In this document: in pieces, positions 1 to 5,155 of the stretch
Layout: every line of letters begins with the position of its first letter
How positions within the stretch are numbered: the first letter of the stretch is position 1
Assembly (NCBI GenBank): GCA_964247295.1
Contig: CAXTTV010000235.1
Coordinates: 1 to 6,800 of the forward strand
Direction: 5' to 3'
Origin: CAXTTV01 sp964247295
Lineage (GTDB): Bacteria > Chloroflexota > Ktedonobacteria > Ktedonobacterales > Ktedonobacteraceae
Length of the DNA stretch: 6,800 nt
The notes under the pieces: model-generated
Seen by the model: the letters and a program-made list of their open reading frames with translations, nothing else
What the model was told of the DNA's origin: nothing
Databases searched by the model: none
Made by a program: the position numbers and the translations under genes

Positions 1-52
1 ATTTTAGCAAGAAATGGTTCTTTTTTCACTTTTCGGGACTACCAAAAAGCCC

Positions 53-80
53 TGGAATGCTGGGGTGCAGTCCATTTTTT
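53..80 (+). terminator. Probable intrinsic terminator of an off-window upstream gene
   Basis: TGGA (53-56) pairs with TCCA (71-74) and TGC (58-60) with GCA (67-69). One A-G mismatch sits between the two helices and the loop is TGGGGT. The stem runs into six T residues (75-80), and an A-tract lies just upstream (44-48). The stem is short, so termination may be inefficient. The gene it would end lies outside the window. Confidence 0.45.
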
Positions 81-111
81 GCAGCGGCAGGAAAAAAGGC
101 TCCTTCAGGCG

Positions 112-131
112 GTGGACGGTGCACCGTCCAC
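112..131. repeat. Perfect 20-bp palindrome
   Basis: The half-site GTGGACGGTG is followed directly by its exact reverse complement CACCGTCCAC. It can act as a double-stranded dyad (dimeric repressor site) or fold as an 8-bp stem with a TGCA tetraloop. No T-run follows on either strand, so it is not a classical terminator. It lies about 140 bp upstream of the -35 element at 270. Its core GGTGCACC recurs at 487-494 inside the downstream gene. Confidence 0.6.
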
Positions 132-195
132 GGACCTTCTTCGATCTTTCTCCGAATTTCCCAACAGGGTCGTGAGCAGCTCTCCTACAGGTTCT

Positions 196-236
196 ATTTA
201 AATCGATATAATTACATATATGGATTTAAATCTATA
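196..236. promoter_or_regulatory. Paired ATTTAAATC boxes, candidate regulator binding sites
   Basis: ATTTAAATCGATA (196-208) and ATTTAAATCTATA (224-236) match at 12 of 13 positions and start 28 bp apart. Each contains the 8-bp palindrome ATTTAAAT, so each could bind a dimer. They lie in a strongly AT-rich block upstream of the promoter at 270-298. They could also be an UP-like or bendable AT tract with no dedicated protein. The binding factor cannot be named from sequence. Confidence 0.4.
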
Positions 237-269
237 CATGAAAATGTTACAAATATTAACGGATTATTG

Positions 270-298
270 ATGACAAGAAGCCCTAAATAGATTATAAT
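270..298 (+). promoter_or_regulatory. Sigma70-type promoter for the small membrane protein gene
   Basis: The -35 hexamer ATGACA (270-275) matches five of six consensus bases. The spacer is exactly 17 bp and the -10 hexamer is a perfect TATAAT (293-298). Transcription would start near 305, leaving a leader of about 120 nt to the GTG at 427, or about 215 nt to the alternative ATG at 520. This is the best promoter match I found in the window. Confidence 0.65.
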
Positions 299-341
299 AG
301 AAATACTTAGTAGGCCATGTAGCTAGTTTATGTAGGTGGCG

Positions 342-368
342 GAAAAAGCATTAAAGTATAGCTTTTTC
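342..368 (+). other. Leader hairpin upstream of the small membrane protein gene
   Basis: GAAAAAGC (342-349) and GCTTTTTC (361-368) form a perfect 8-bp stem with an 11-nt AT-rich loop. It lies in the inferred transcript leader and is followed at once by a purine-rich run (GGAGGTTGGAGTGGG, 369-383). It could affect translation or RNA stability. It matches no riboswitch class I recognise. The second arm has only five T residues and is followed by GG-rich sequence, so it is not an obvious terminator. Confidence 0.45.
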
Positions 369-426
369 GGAGGTTGGAGTGGGTTTTGATGTATCGGGCC
401 TGGAGGGCTCATAAAGGAGACTGGCT

Positions 427-795
427 GTGTGGTTCTATGATCGCTCGGTGCAACGCGATAATGCACCCTTGGAGGCCACAACTGGTGGTGCACCCCTCTC
501 CTATACGGAGGAGGAGATTATGCTTGAGATCTCAAAGTCACTGGAGGAGGCGGTCGTGAAAGAGGTGGAGGCCAATTCCTTTCCTCCTATTCCTTCTTTA
601 CAGAACTCCTTACCTGTCCAAAAGCAGGTGCTATCCGACATTGAGAAAACTCGTCGTTTAATCATTTGTGTAACAGGTTTGATTGTGATTACGCTGTGTG
701 TGCTGGCTGTTACTACGTCAAACTGGTCCTTACTCGGGCTGACGCTGGTAACCTATCCCCTGTTTAAGGAGATTGATTATTACTTTAAGAAGTAA
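427..795 (+). CDS. Small predicted membrane protein of unknown function
   Basis: I do not recognise this 122-residue protein. Residues 1-75 are soluble and partly acidic, with Glu-rich stretches at 28-49 and a short proline patch near 53-64. A hydrophobic helix follows at about 78-97, after an Arg-Arg pair, and a second hydrophobic stretch spans about 100-113. The end is charged and aromatic (DYYFKK). It should sit in the membrane with its long N-terminal part most likely in the cytoplasm. The GTG start at 427 has AAAGGAGA six bases upstream. An in-frame ATG at 520, behind GGAGGAGGAG, would give a 91-residue form. I prefer 427 because codons between 427 and 519 look coding, but the choice is open. 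It has its own promoter and terminator, so it is probably monocistronic. Confidence 0.6.
   Translation: MWFYDRSVQRDNAPLEATTGGAPLSYTEEEIMLEISKSLEEAVVKEVEANSFPPIPSLQNSLPVQKQVLSDIEKTRRLIICVTGLIVITLCVLAVTTSNWSLLGLTLVTYPLFKEIDYYFKK
507..516 (+). promoter_or_regulatory. Strong internal ribosome binding site favouring an alternative start at 520
   Basis: GGAGGAGGAG ends three bases before the in-frame ATG at 520; its GGAGG copies lie 5 to 8 bases from the ATG. It is a stronger Shine-Dalgarno match than the one serving the GTG at 427. CTCC (498-501) can pair with GGAG (507-510) across a TATAC loop, which could partly mask it. In the 122-residue reading the same bases encode the Glu-Glu-Glu run at residues 28-30. 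Confidence 0.4.
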
Positions 796-802
796 TAGGC
801 CG

Positions 803-857
803 GCGGGCGCTGCCAGTCGAGCCTCTAAGAGGTTCAGGCACCGCCCGCTCCTTTTTT
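803..857 (+). terminator. Intrinsic terminator after the small membrane protein gene
   Basis: GCGGGCG (803-809) pairs with CGCCCGC (842-848). After one C-C mismatch, TGCC (811-814) pairs with GGCA (837-840). The apical loop holds a further small hairpin, CCTCT-A-AGAGG (822-832). Six T residues follow at 852-857. The U-tract lies only on the plus-strand side, so it should stop the plus transcript. The converging minus-strand operon ends 11 bases away at 868 and lacks an equivalent U-tract. Confidence 0.85.
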
Positions 858-867
858 GTAAAGCGTC

Positions 868-1599
868 CTAAAGAGGAAAACTCATCAGATCACGACCGAT
901 GATAATCTTCCCGCGATATCCCCCGGCCTCGGCCCGTTGCTGCAATTGTTCCCCATTGAGATCGCGGTAGAGGTGTGAGCAGACCAGGGTTCCCGCCTGG
1001 CTGGCGATGGCAAGTTCAATTATCTCTTCGTCCTCGATATGGCCGGCGTCGATGATACCCAAATCCACGCCTTCTAAAAGCTTCCGCTCCTGCTGGTGCA
1101 GATAGGAGTCGCCGGTGATCGCGTAGATTTTCTCGCGATAGGCGAAGCGTAACCCTCGGTTCCCGGCAGGGGGCAGGCTTCGAGACTCGAAGCTTCGCCC
1201 GGAGATCCTAAACTCCCCTTCCTTTAGCTCATGGGTAAGGATCTGATAATACTGATTTACAAAACTCTCACGGCCATAGAGATCAAAGAGGCCACTGATC
1301 AAGGCTTCCAGCCCCTGTGGGCCGTAAAGATGTAGGTCCCTTCGCCGAGGATTGCGTTGCGACCAGGCTCCGGCCTGCAAGAGGGGGACCAGATCTGAGA
1401 TGTGGTCCGGGTGAAAGTGCGAGATGATTATGTGCTCTAGCTTGTGATGCTCGATCCCGGCCTCTAATAGCCGCTGAAATACGCCGTGTCCACAGTCGAA
1501 GAGAATTGGATGGTTGTCAAATTGAAGCAGGACGCTAGAGGCCCGGCGCTGCTCCTCTTGCTGACAGGTTCCAGTGCCTAATAACGTCAAACTACTCAT
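868..1599 (-). CDS. RNase Z-like metallo-beta-lactamase-fold hydrolase
   Basis: This 243-residue protein begins with the family-typical LTLLGTG strand (4-10). It carries the metal-binding motif HFHPDH (His61, His63, Asp65, His66), a TGDS motif with the bridging Asp164, and a late CSHL histidine (His209). Length and order match the RNase Z/ElaC-like branch of the superfamily, whose members cleave phosphodiester or other ester bonds using two metal ions, usually zinc. The usual histidine between the first motif and TGDS is not evident: the matching stretch reads SLPPAGNRGLRF (141-152). Substrate is therefore uncertain, and I would not call it tRNA 3' endonuclease. The ATG at 1599 is chosen because it overlaps the upstream GTPase gene by 8 bases and has AAGGGGG nine bases before it. 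A start at 1635 would add 12 residues before the conserved strand. Translational coupling to the GTPase is likely. Confidence 0.82.
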   Translation of the reverse strand: MSSLTLLGTGTCQQEEQRRASSVLLQFDNHPILFDCGHGVFQRLLEAGIEHHKLEHIIISHFHPDHISDLVPLLQAGAWSQRNPRRRDLHLYGPQGLEALISGLFDLYGRESFVNQYYQILTHELKEGEFRISGRSFESRSLPPAGNRGLRFAYREKIYAITGDSYLHQQERKLLEGVDLGIIDAGHIEDEEIIELAIASQAGTLVCSHLYRDLNGEQLQQRAEAGGYRGKIIIGRDLMSFPL

Positions 1600-3427
1600 T
1601 TGGCGAGGCCCCCTTGATTGAGGCGATCTCTCCACGAGCGGGAGATTTTAGCGCCCGCGCAACCGAGGCCTTTGGGCTCATAGAATTAATGGCGTTATGG
1701 ATCTCTAATACCTGCTGATCTAGATTAACGAGGCTCTGACGCATCTGCGCGGTTTTCTCCTGCTCTGAGCGGACAAAGCGAGTATAGGGAGCCAGAGCAT
1801 CTTGAACCCGTAGCAGGGCATTATTAATCTCTTTGCGAAACTGCTCCTGCATCGAGGAACGCATGCGATTGCGTAGATCATCCATCTTCTCGTTAAAATC
1901 ATCCTTGGCCTTGCGACGCTTCGATGGAATAATGTAGAGCCCGAGGCCCACAACAACCAGCCCCATAAAGATGCCTGTGACATCGGCGGCAGCAGTCCCG
2001 GCAATCGCGACAATAACCGCTCCCAGACCGATGCCGCTGGCTCCGGCCAGGACAGTCTGGGTAACGGCTCCTCGAAGATCCGATGAAAGGGCGGTCGCTT
2101 CGGCCTGTCGATCGTAGGATTGCACGACATTGCTCGCGGTTCGAGCGACCGTTTGAAGCAGGGAGCGACGATTATAGTCGAACTGTCGACCGATCGTGCC
2201 GATCATCTGGTCCTGGCGACTGGCGCTAACCTGTCGACGGCGATCCAGGTACTCCATGATATCCTGCCAGAGGCGGTGCTCCTGCTCTACGATCCAGTCG
2301 ATCAGTTCCTGAACGGCGGTGTCGATCCGAGTGGCGCTATCAGCGATGACCTCCTGCTCAAACTCTTCACGGACACGGTTACTTTGAACCAGATCCACAA
2401 TGCGCGCCAGCCGGATGGTATCATCAAAAAAGTGATCGCCGCGATTACGCATCCCCAGAATGATATTCTCGATCTCTCCCAGGCGATACGCGAAGTTGCG
2501 CTCCATATCTTCCCGAAAAAGCTTAAGCTGCTCATCGATTGAGGTGACAGTCCGCGCATCCTCAACCAGTAGCGCGGCTCGCTGCTCCATCGCCTGCCGG
2601 GTCTCGGATAACACGTGCTCCATGACCCCCAAAGGGCTTTGAAGCTTCAGACGCACACGCTCATCCTCATCCAGGGTCTCGAAAAGATACTCCTCCAGCT
2701 TGTGGAAGCGGCTGGACTCCCAGAGCCGGATCGCGTCTTTCCCAGCCGCTTGCTGCGCCTGCTGCGCCTGAATGGCCGAGACAGGGAAGATCTCCGGTTG
2801 AAAGCCAAGCAAGCTCCGACAATTTTCGCGCACAAACTCAATTACCTTTGGCAGGGCCTCAGGCGAAGTCAGGAGATCAATTTTATTAAGAATGATCACC
2901 ACTTTTTTGCCCCAGTTGCGGATTCTCTGGAGAAAGGCGCGCTCACTTTCGGTGAACGGACGGTCAACCGAGGTGATAAAAAGAATCAGATCGCTCCGGG
3001 GCACAAAATCCTCGGTCAGGCGCTCATGCTCGCGCAACACAGCGTTGACCCCTGGAGTATCGACAATACTAATGTCATGCAGAAAATCCGCAGGATAAGT
3101 AATCTCCAGCAGGCCCAACTCGCGCTGCTGCTGCTTGTTTGCCTCCCCGTAGCGCAGCATCGTGACCTGATTCGTCGTGGGAATGACCCCCTCTTCCAGA
3201 ACCTCGGCGTGCAAAAGTGCATTAATACAGGCAGATTTACCGGCGTTAAATTCACCGACAATCACCAGCAGGAACAGATCTTCCAGCGCCTGCGTGACCT
3301 GCTGAAGGGTTGCTTTATAAGCATCGGCCTCTTCGGAACCGTAAAGAAACTCCTGGAGAGTCATCGCGATCCGACGCTCTTTCTGTAAAAGCTCCCGCTG
3401 TTGCTGCTGTAATATCGTTCCAAACAT
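1592..3427 (-). CDS. Bacterial dynamin-like GTPase with membrane segment
   Basis: A large GTPase of 611 residues with all dynamin-type G motifs: P-loop GEFNAGKS (58-65), switch threonines TT (84-85), DTPG (123-126), NKID (181-184) and a PVSA segment (215-218) in the G5 place. A long, mostly helical and charged stalk-like region follows (about 255-450). Next come two closely spaced hydrophobic stretches (about 455-500) ending in KRRK, in the place where bacterial dynamins carry their membrane-binding paddle, and then another helical region. Family members bind and remodel or fuse membranes on GTP hydrolysis; physiological roles vary. The protein is somewhat shorter than the Nostoc BDLP, as I recall it. 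The ATG at 3427 has only a weak GAGG upstream; an ATG at 3364 would remove 21 Gln/Glu-rich residues and also lacks a good site. Its stop lies inside the start of the MBL-fold gene, so the two are probably expressed as a unit. Confidence 0.88.
   Translation of the reverse strand: MFGTILQQQQRELLQKERRIAMTLQEFLYGSEEADAYKATLQQVTQALEDLFLLVIVGEFNAGKSACINALLHAEVLEEGVIPTTNQVTMLRYGEANKQQQRELGLLEITYPADFLHDISIVDTPGVNAVLREHERLTEDFVPRSDLILFITSVDRPFTESERAFLQRIRNWGKKVVIILNKIDLLTSPEALPKVIEFVRENCRSLLGFQPEIFPVSAIQAQQAQQAAGKDAIRLWESSRFHKLEEYLFETLDEDERVRLKLQSPLGVMEHVLSETRQAMEQRAALLVEDARTVTSIDEQLKLFREDMERNFAYRLGEIENIILGMRNRGDHFFDDTIRLARIVDLVQSNRVREEFEQEVIADSATRIDTAVQELIDWIVEQEHRLWQDIMEYLDRRRQVSASRQDQMIGTIGRQFDYNRRSLLQTVARTASNVVQSYDRQAEATALSSDLRGAVTQTVLAGASGIGLGAVIVAIAGTAAADVTGIFMGLVVVGLGLYIIPSKRRKAKDDFNEKMDDLRNRMRSSMQEQFRKEINNALLRVQDALAPYTRFVRSEQEKTAQMRQSLVNLDQQVLEIHNAINSMSPKASVARALKSPARGEIASIKGASPNE
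1609..1615 (-). promoter_or_regulatory. Ribosome binding site for the MBL-fold gene
   Basis: On the minus strand AAGGGGG lies nine bases before the ATG at 1599, inside the last codons of the dynamin-like gene. It decides the start at 1599 over the in-frame ATG at 1635. It also supports independent loading or re-initiation at the ATGAGTAG stop-start overlap. Confidence 0.55.
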
Positions 3428-3509
3428 CTTAATCCCATCCTCATGCGAGAAACCAGACTACTCTATACAAAGAATACGTATGAGGTGGCCTGTTTCGTGG
3501 CATATCTGC

Positions 3510-3540
3510 ATTATAACCGGGGTCTGGAGGTTTTTCCCAA
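3510..3540 (-). promoter_or_regulatory. Possible internal promoter for the dynamin-MBL pair
   Basis: On the minus strand a perfect TATAAT (3515 down to 3510) lies 19 bp from TTGGGA (3540 down to 3535), in the 115-bp gap between RNase HI and the dynamin-like gene. The spacing is long and the -35 matches four of six bases. No terminator is evident after the RNase HI stop, so read-through from upstream is also likely. Confidence 0.35.
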
Positions 3541-3542
3541 TT

Positions 3543-3977
3543 TTAGCGACGCCTGGCGGGCTGTCGCTGAGCATCAAGAGCCTCATTGGCAAGAGCATCA
3601 GCCAGATGATTTTCGGAACGATCAACGTGGTCAAAGCTAATGGAGGAAAGTATCTCGCAGTGGCGCCTCGCCTCTTCATACAAGGGTTTGATGTCCATAT
3701 TTTTTACACGATAACTACCATTCATTTGCTTAACTATCAGTTCACTATCCATATAGACGCGGACTAAAGATGGTTCATATCTAGCGACTGATTGAAGGCC
3801 TAGGATCAAAGCCTGATATTCTGCCTGATTATTAGTGAGTTTACCAAGATATTTTTTACCCCGAGCGAGTAACCTCCCCGTAGCGTCTTCAATGACGACG
3901 CCCGCAGCCGCATGGCCGGGATTGCCACGAGAGGCTCCATCGGTTCGCAATATTAATATTTGTCCCTGTTGTATCAT
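3543..3977 (-). CDS. Ribonuclease HI family protein
   Basis: This 144-residue protein is a single RNase H fold, which cleaves the RNA strand of RNA-DNA hybrids (R-loops, replication primers) with two metal ions. The catalytic set is visible: Asp13 in TDGASRGNPG, Glu53 in TNNQAEYQAL, Asp77 in YMDSELIVKQ and Asp127 in HLADALANEAL, with His124 just before it. The style (SRGNPG, NNQAEY, ADALANEALD) matches the short bacterial/archaeal RNase HI subgroup rather than E. coli RnhA. The C-terminal acid phosphatase domain of the actinobacterial homologue is absent. The start at 3977 sits just before the domain, with a weak GGGA nine bases upstream. The open frame continues to 4190, but that extension overlaps the previous gene and lacks family features. 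A 136-bp gap separates it from the zinc-ribbon gene. Confidence 0.9.
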   Translation of the reverse strand: MIQQGQILILRTDGASRGNPGHAAAGVVIEDATGRLLARGKKYLGKLTNNQAEYQALILGLQSVARYEPSLVRVYMDSELIVKQMNGSYRVKNMDIKPLYEEARRHCEILSSISFDHVDRSENHLADALANEALDAQRQPARRR

Positions 3978-4113
3978 TAATAGTTTCCCAATCCGTGCAA
4001 CAAAACTCCAAATAGCAAAGCAGTTCCTGTAAGGATGCTCGTCCTCATATATTTGAACGTGGATCTGGAGCAAGCGCAAGGTGGGAAAGGCCTTTATATT
4101 TGCATACCGGAAG

Positions 4114-4830
4114 CTAGCGTTCGTAATACAGGATGCGGCCACAATTGCTACAGGTCTGGATCTCAGGGAGCCGGACACGTTGTAGTTCATTGGGTGTGAG
4201 AATCACGCGACACCATTGACAGGAATTATGCTCTACTTTAGAAACGGCCTGACCCTGTTTTGTGCGTCTCATCTGGGTATAACGGGTCAGTATGGAGGCA
4301 TCCAAAGCTTCGACGGCCTGAAGACGCTGCACTTCCAGCTCCCGTTGTTGCGCGGTCAGGCTGGCCTGTTTCTCAATACTCTGCATATTCTCTTGAGCCC
4401 ACTGGCTTTCAGCTTTCTGAAGCTCTTGAGATTTCTGCTGGACGCACTGCTCTAAAGACTCCGCGCTGTCTAGCAATTCTAACACTAGTTCTTCCTGCCG
4501 GTTCTGGGAGGCGCGCAGATGCTGAATCTCTTGCTGAAGACTGGCAAGCTCTCTCGGATGTGTGATTATTCCGCTGTATAGACGCTGCTCGTGCTGCTGC
4601 ACCTGGCGGTTTAATTCCGAAAGGGTCCATTCAGCTTCGCGCTGGCTCTGCTGACTGGCGGCCAGTTGCTGTTGGGCAATTTCGTTCTCGTGGCGCAATC
4701 TCTGGACGGTCAGGTTCCCTTTCAAAGACTGTTCCAGGGAGCGGATATCGGCCTGGCAGCGGTCTAACTCAAGATCTAGCTGTTGAAGCTGATAGAGCGA
4801 CGCGGTGATTTTTGTCGTACTCAACGGCAA
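4114..4830 (-). CDS. Coiled-coil protein with C-terminal C4 zinc ribbon (DUF164/CT398-like)
   Basis: The 238-residue protein is almost entirely a Gln/Glu-rich helical hairpin up to about residue 190. Within it lies the conserved segment LYSGIITHPRELASLQQEI (84-102). It ends in a four-cysteine zinc ribbon, CQWC (204-207) and CSNC (227-230), followed by GRILYYE. This is the architecture of the widespread zinc-ribbon family with a CT398-like coiled coil. Its biochemical role is poorly defined; a nucleic-acid or protein adaptor is the usual guess. It is first in the minus-strand cluster, directly before RNase HI, the same arrangement as Rv2229c-Rv2228c in Mycobacterium tuberculosis. The chosen start is a TTG at 4830, five bases after AAAGGAGAG. 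Another TTG at 4824 is possible. A TTG at 4854 has no ribosome binding site and would place that site inside the gene. Confidence 0.85.
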   Translation of the reverse strand: MPLSTTKITASLYQLQQLDLELDRCQADIRSLEQSLKGNLTVQRLRHENEIAQQQLAASQQSQREAEWTLSELNRQVQQHEQRLYSGIITHPRELASLQQEIQHLRASQNRQEELVLELLDSAESLEQCVQQKSQELQKAESQWAQENMQSIEKQASLTAQQRELEVQRLQAVEALDASILTRYTQMRRTKQGQAVSKVEHNSCQWCRVILTPNELQRVRLPEIQTCSNCGRILYYER

Positions 4831-4833
4831 AGT

Positions 4834-4842
4834 CTCTCCTTT
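4834..4842 (-). promoter_or_regulatory. Ribosome binding site setting a TTG start
   Basis: AAAGGAGAG on the minus strand is the only strong Shine-Dalgarno match near the 5' end of the zinc-ribbon gene. It lies five bases before TTG 4830 and 11 before TTG 4824. No ATG or GTG in frame is suitably placed, so a rare TTG initiation codon is needed. Confidence 0.6.
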
Positions 4843-4893
4843 CAGAGGTGACAACGGAGATGTGTCTTATAAAAATGGATAGGTAGCGGTCTC

Positions 4894-4902
4894 ATAATAC
4901 CA
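4894..4902 (-). promoter_or_regulatory. Candidate extended -10 promoter of the minus-strand cluster
   Basis: On the minus strand TGGTATTAT forms an extended -10 (TG-N-TATTAT, five of six to TATAAT). No good -35 is present 16-18 bp upstream, as is common for extended -10 promoters. Transcription would start near 4887, giving a leader of about 57 nt before the TTG at 4830. Confidence 0.35.
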
Positions 4903-4930
4903 TTAACTCAGGCACCAGCATATAGAACAA

Positions 4931-4948
4931 GTATACATTATTGTGTAC
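4931..4948. promoter_or_regulatory. Imperfect dyad in the divergent control region
   Basis: GTATACATT (4931-4939) faces ATTGTGTAC (4940-4948); seven of nine positions are symmetric. It lies about 30 bp upstream of the candidate minus-strand -10 and between two divergent transcription units, where a repressor or activator site would be expected. An AT-rich match of this quality can also arise by chance. Confidence 0.3.
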
Positions 4949-5081
4949 CATTCTGTATAGATTCAGATCAGCTTGACCATTCTCTTTACGACAGGTGATA
5001 AACCATGATATGACGCACCTGAAGGGCTCTCCTGGAGGGGCTTTCCGAAACTATTTAGGATATGAGGATGCCAGACGGTTG

Positions 5082-5090
5082 TGATATACT
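5082..5090 (+). promoter_or_regulatory. Candidate extended -10 promoter for the SDR gene
   Basis: TGATATACT is an extended -10 (TG-N-TATACT, five of six to consensus), with no clear -35. The transcript would start near 5097, about 59 nt before the ATG at 5156. A second candidate is TTGACC (4973-4978) with an 18-bp spacer to GATAAA (4997-5002), which would give a leader of about 145 nt. The rest of the 4831-5155 gap shows no gene. Confidence 0.4.
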
Positions 5091-5155
5091 CAGGGCGTTA
5101 CACTGCGGTAATACTGTTCTATTTCTTTGTTCGCTAGCGATAAGGAGCGCGACAT

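Larger units (their letters stand above)
1..426. other. Gene-free control region with several cis elements
   Basis: No convincing coding sequence is visible here. The short open frames have no good ribosome binding site and read as low-complexity or arginine-rich nonsense. The stretch holds, in order, a terminator-like hairpin with a T-run (53-80), a perfect 20-bp palindrome (112-131), a very AT-rich block with two near-identical boxes (196-236), a near-consensus promoter (270-298) and a leader with an 8-bp hairpin (342-368). The order suggests the end of an off-window plus-strand gene followed by the control region of the small membrane protein gene at 427. Confidence 0.6.

Noticed and set aside
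57..290. 77-codon open frame in the gene-free region
   Set aside because: It runs through the terminator-like hairpin, the palindrome and the AT-rich boxes, and no ribosome binding site precedes it.
374..559. Short open frame overlapping the start of the small membrane protein, including an ATG at 389 with GGAG nine bases upstream
   Set aside because: The product ends in an arginine-rich tail of shadow type and overlaps the better frame. A regulatory upstream peptide cannot be fully excluded.
803..857. Bidirectional terminator serving both converging units
   Set aside because: On the minus strand no T-run follows the hairpin, so only plus-strand termination is supported.
1600..1635. Longer start for the MBL-fold protein at ATG 1635
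   Set aside because: It adds 12 Arg/Pro/Ser-rich residues before the conserved LTLLGTG strand. The ATG at 1599 has the clear ribosome binding site and a typical coupled overlap.
2120..2542. A 140-codon plus-strand open frame
   Set aside because: Also antisense to the dynamin-like gene, in the helical stalk region; its openness follows from codon bias of the opposite strand.
2747..2772. Short tandem-like repeat (TGCTGCGCC units) in the dynamin-like gene
   Set aside because: It encodes a QAQQAQQ stretch in a surface segment after the G domain; simple codon repetition explains it and no mobile or array structure is present.
2615..3388. A 257-codon open frame on the plus strand
   Set aside because: It lies wholly antisense to the dynamin-like gene, whose G motifs are unmistakable. 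It shows no domain and has no credible ribosome binding site.
3978..4190. N-terminal 71-residue extension of RNase HI
   Set aside because: It overlaps the end of the zinc-ribbon gene. It has no family similarity, and the RNase H fold starts right after the ATG at 3977.
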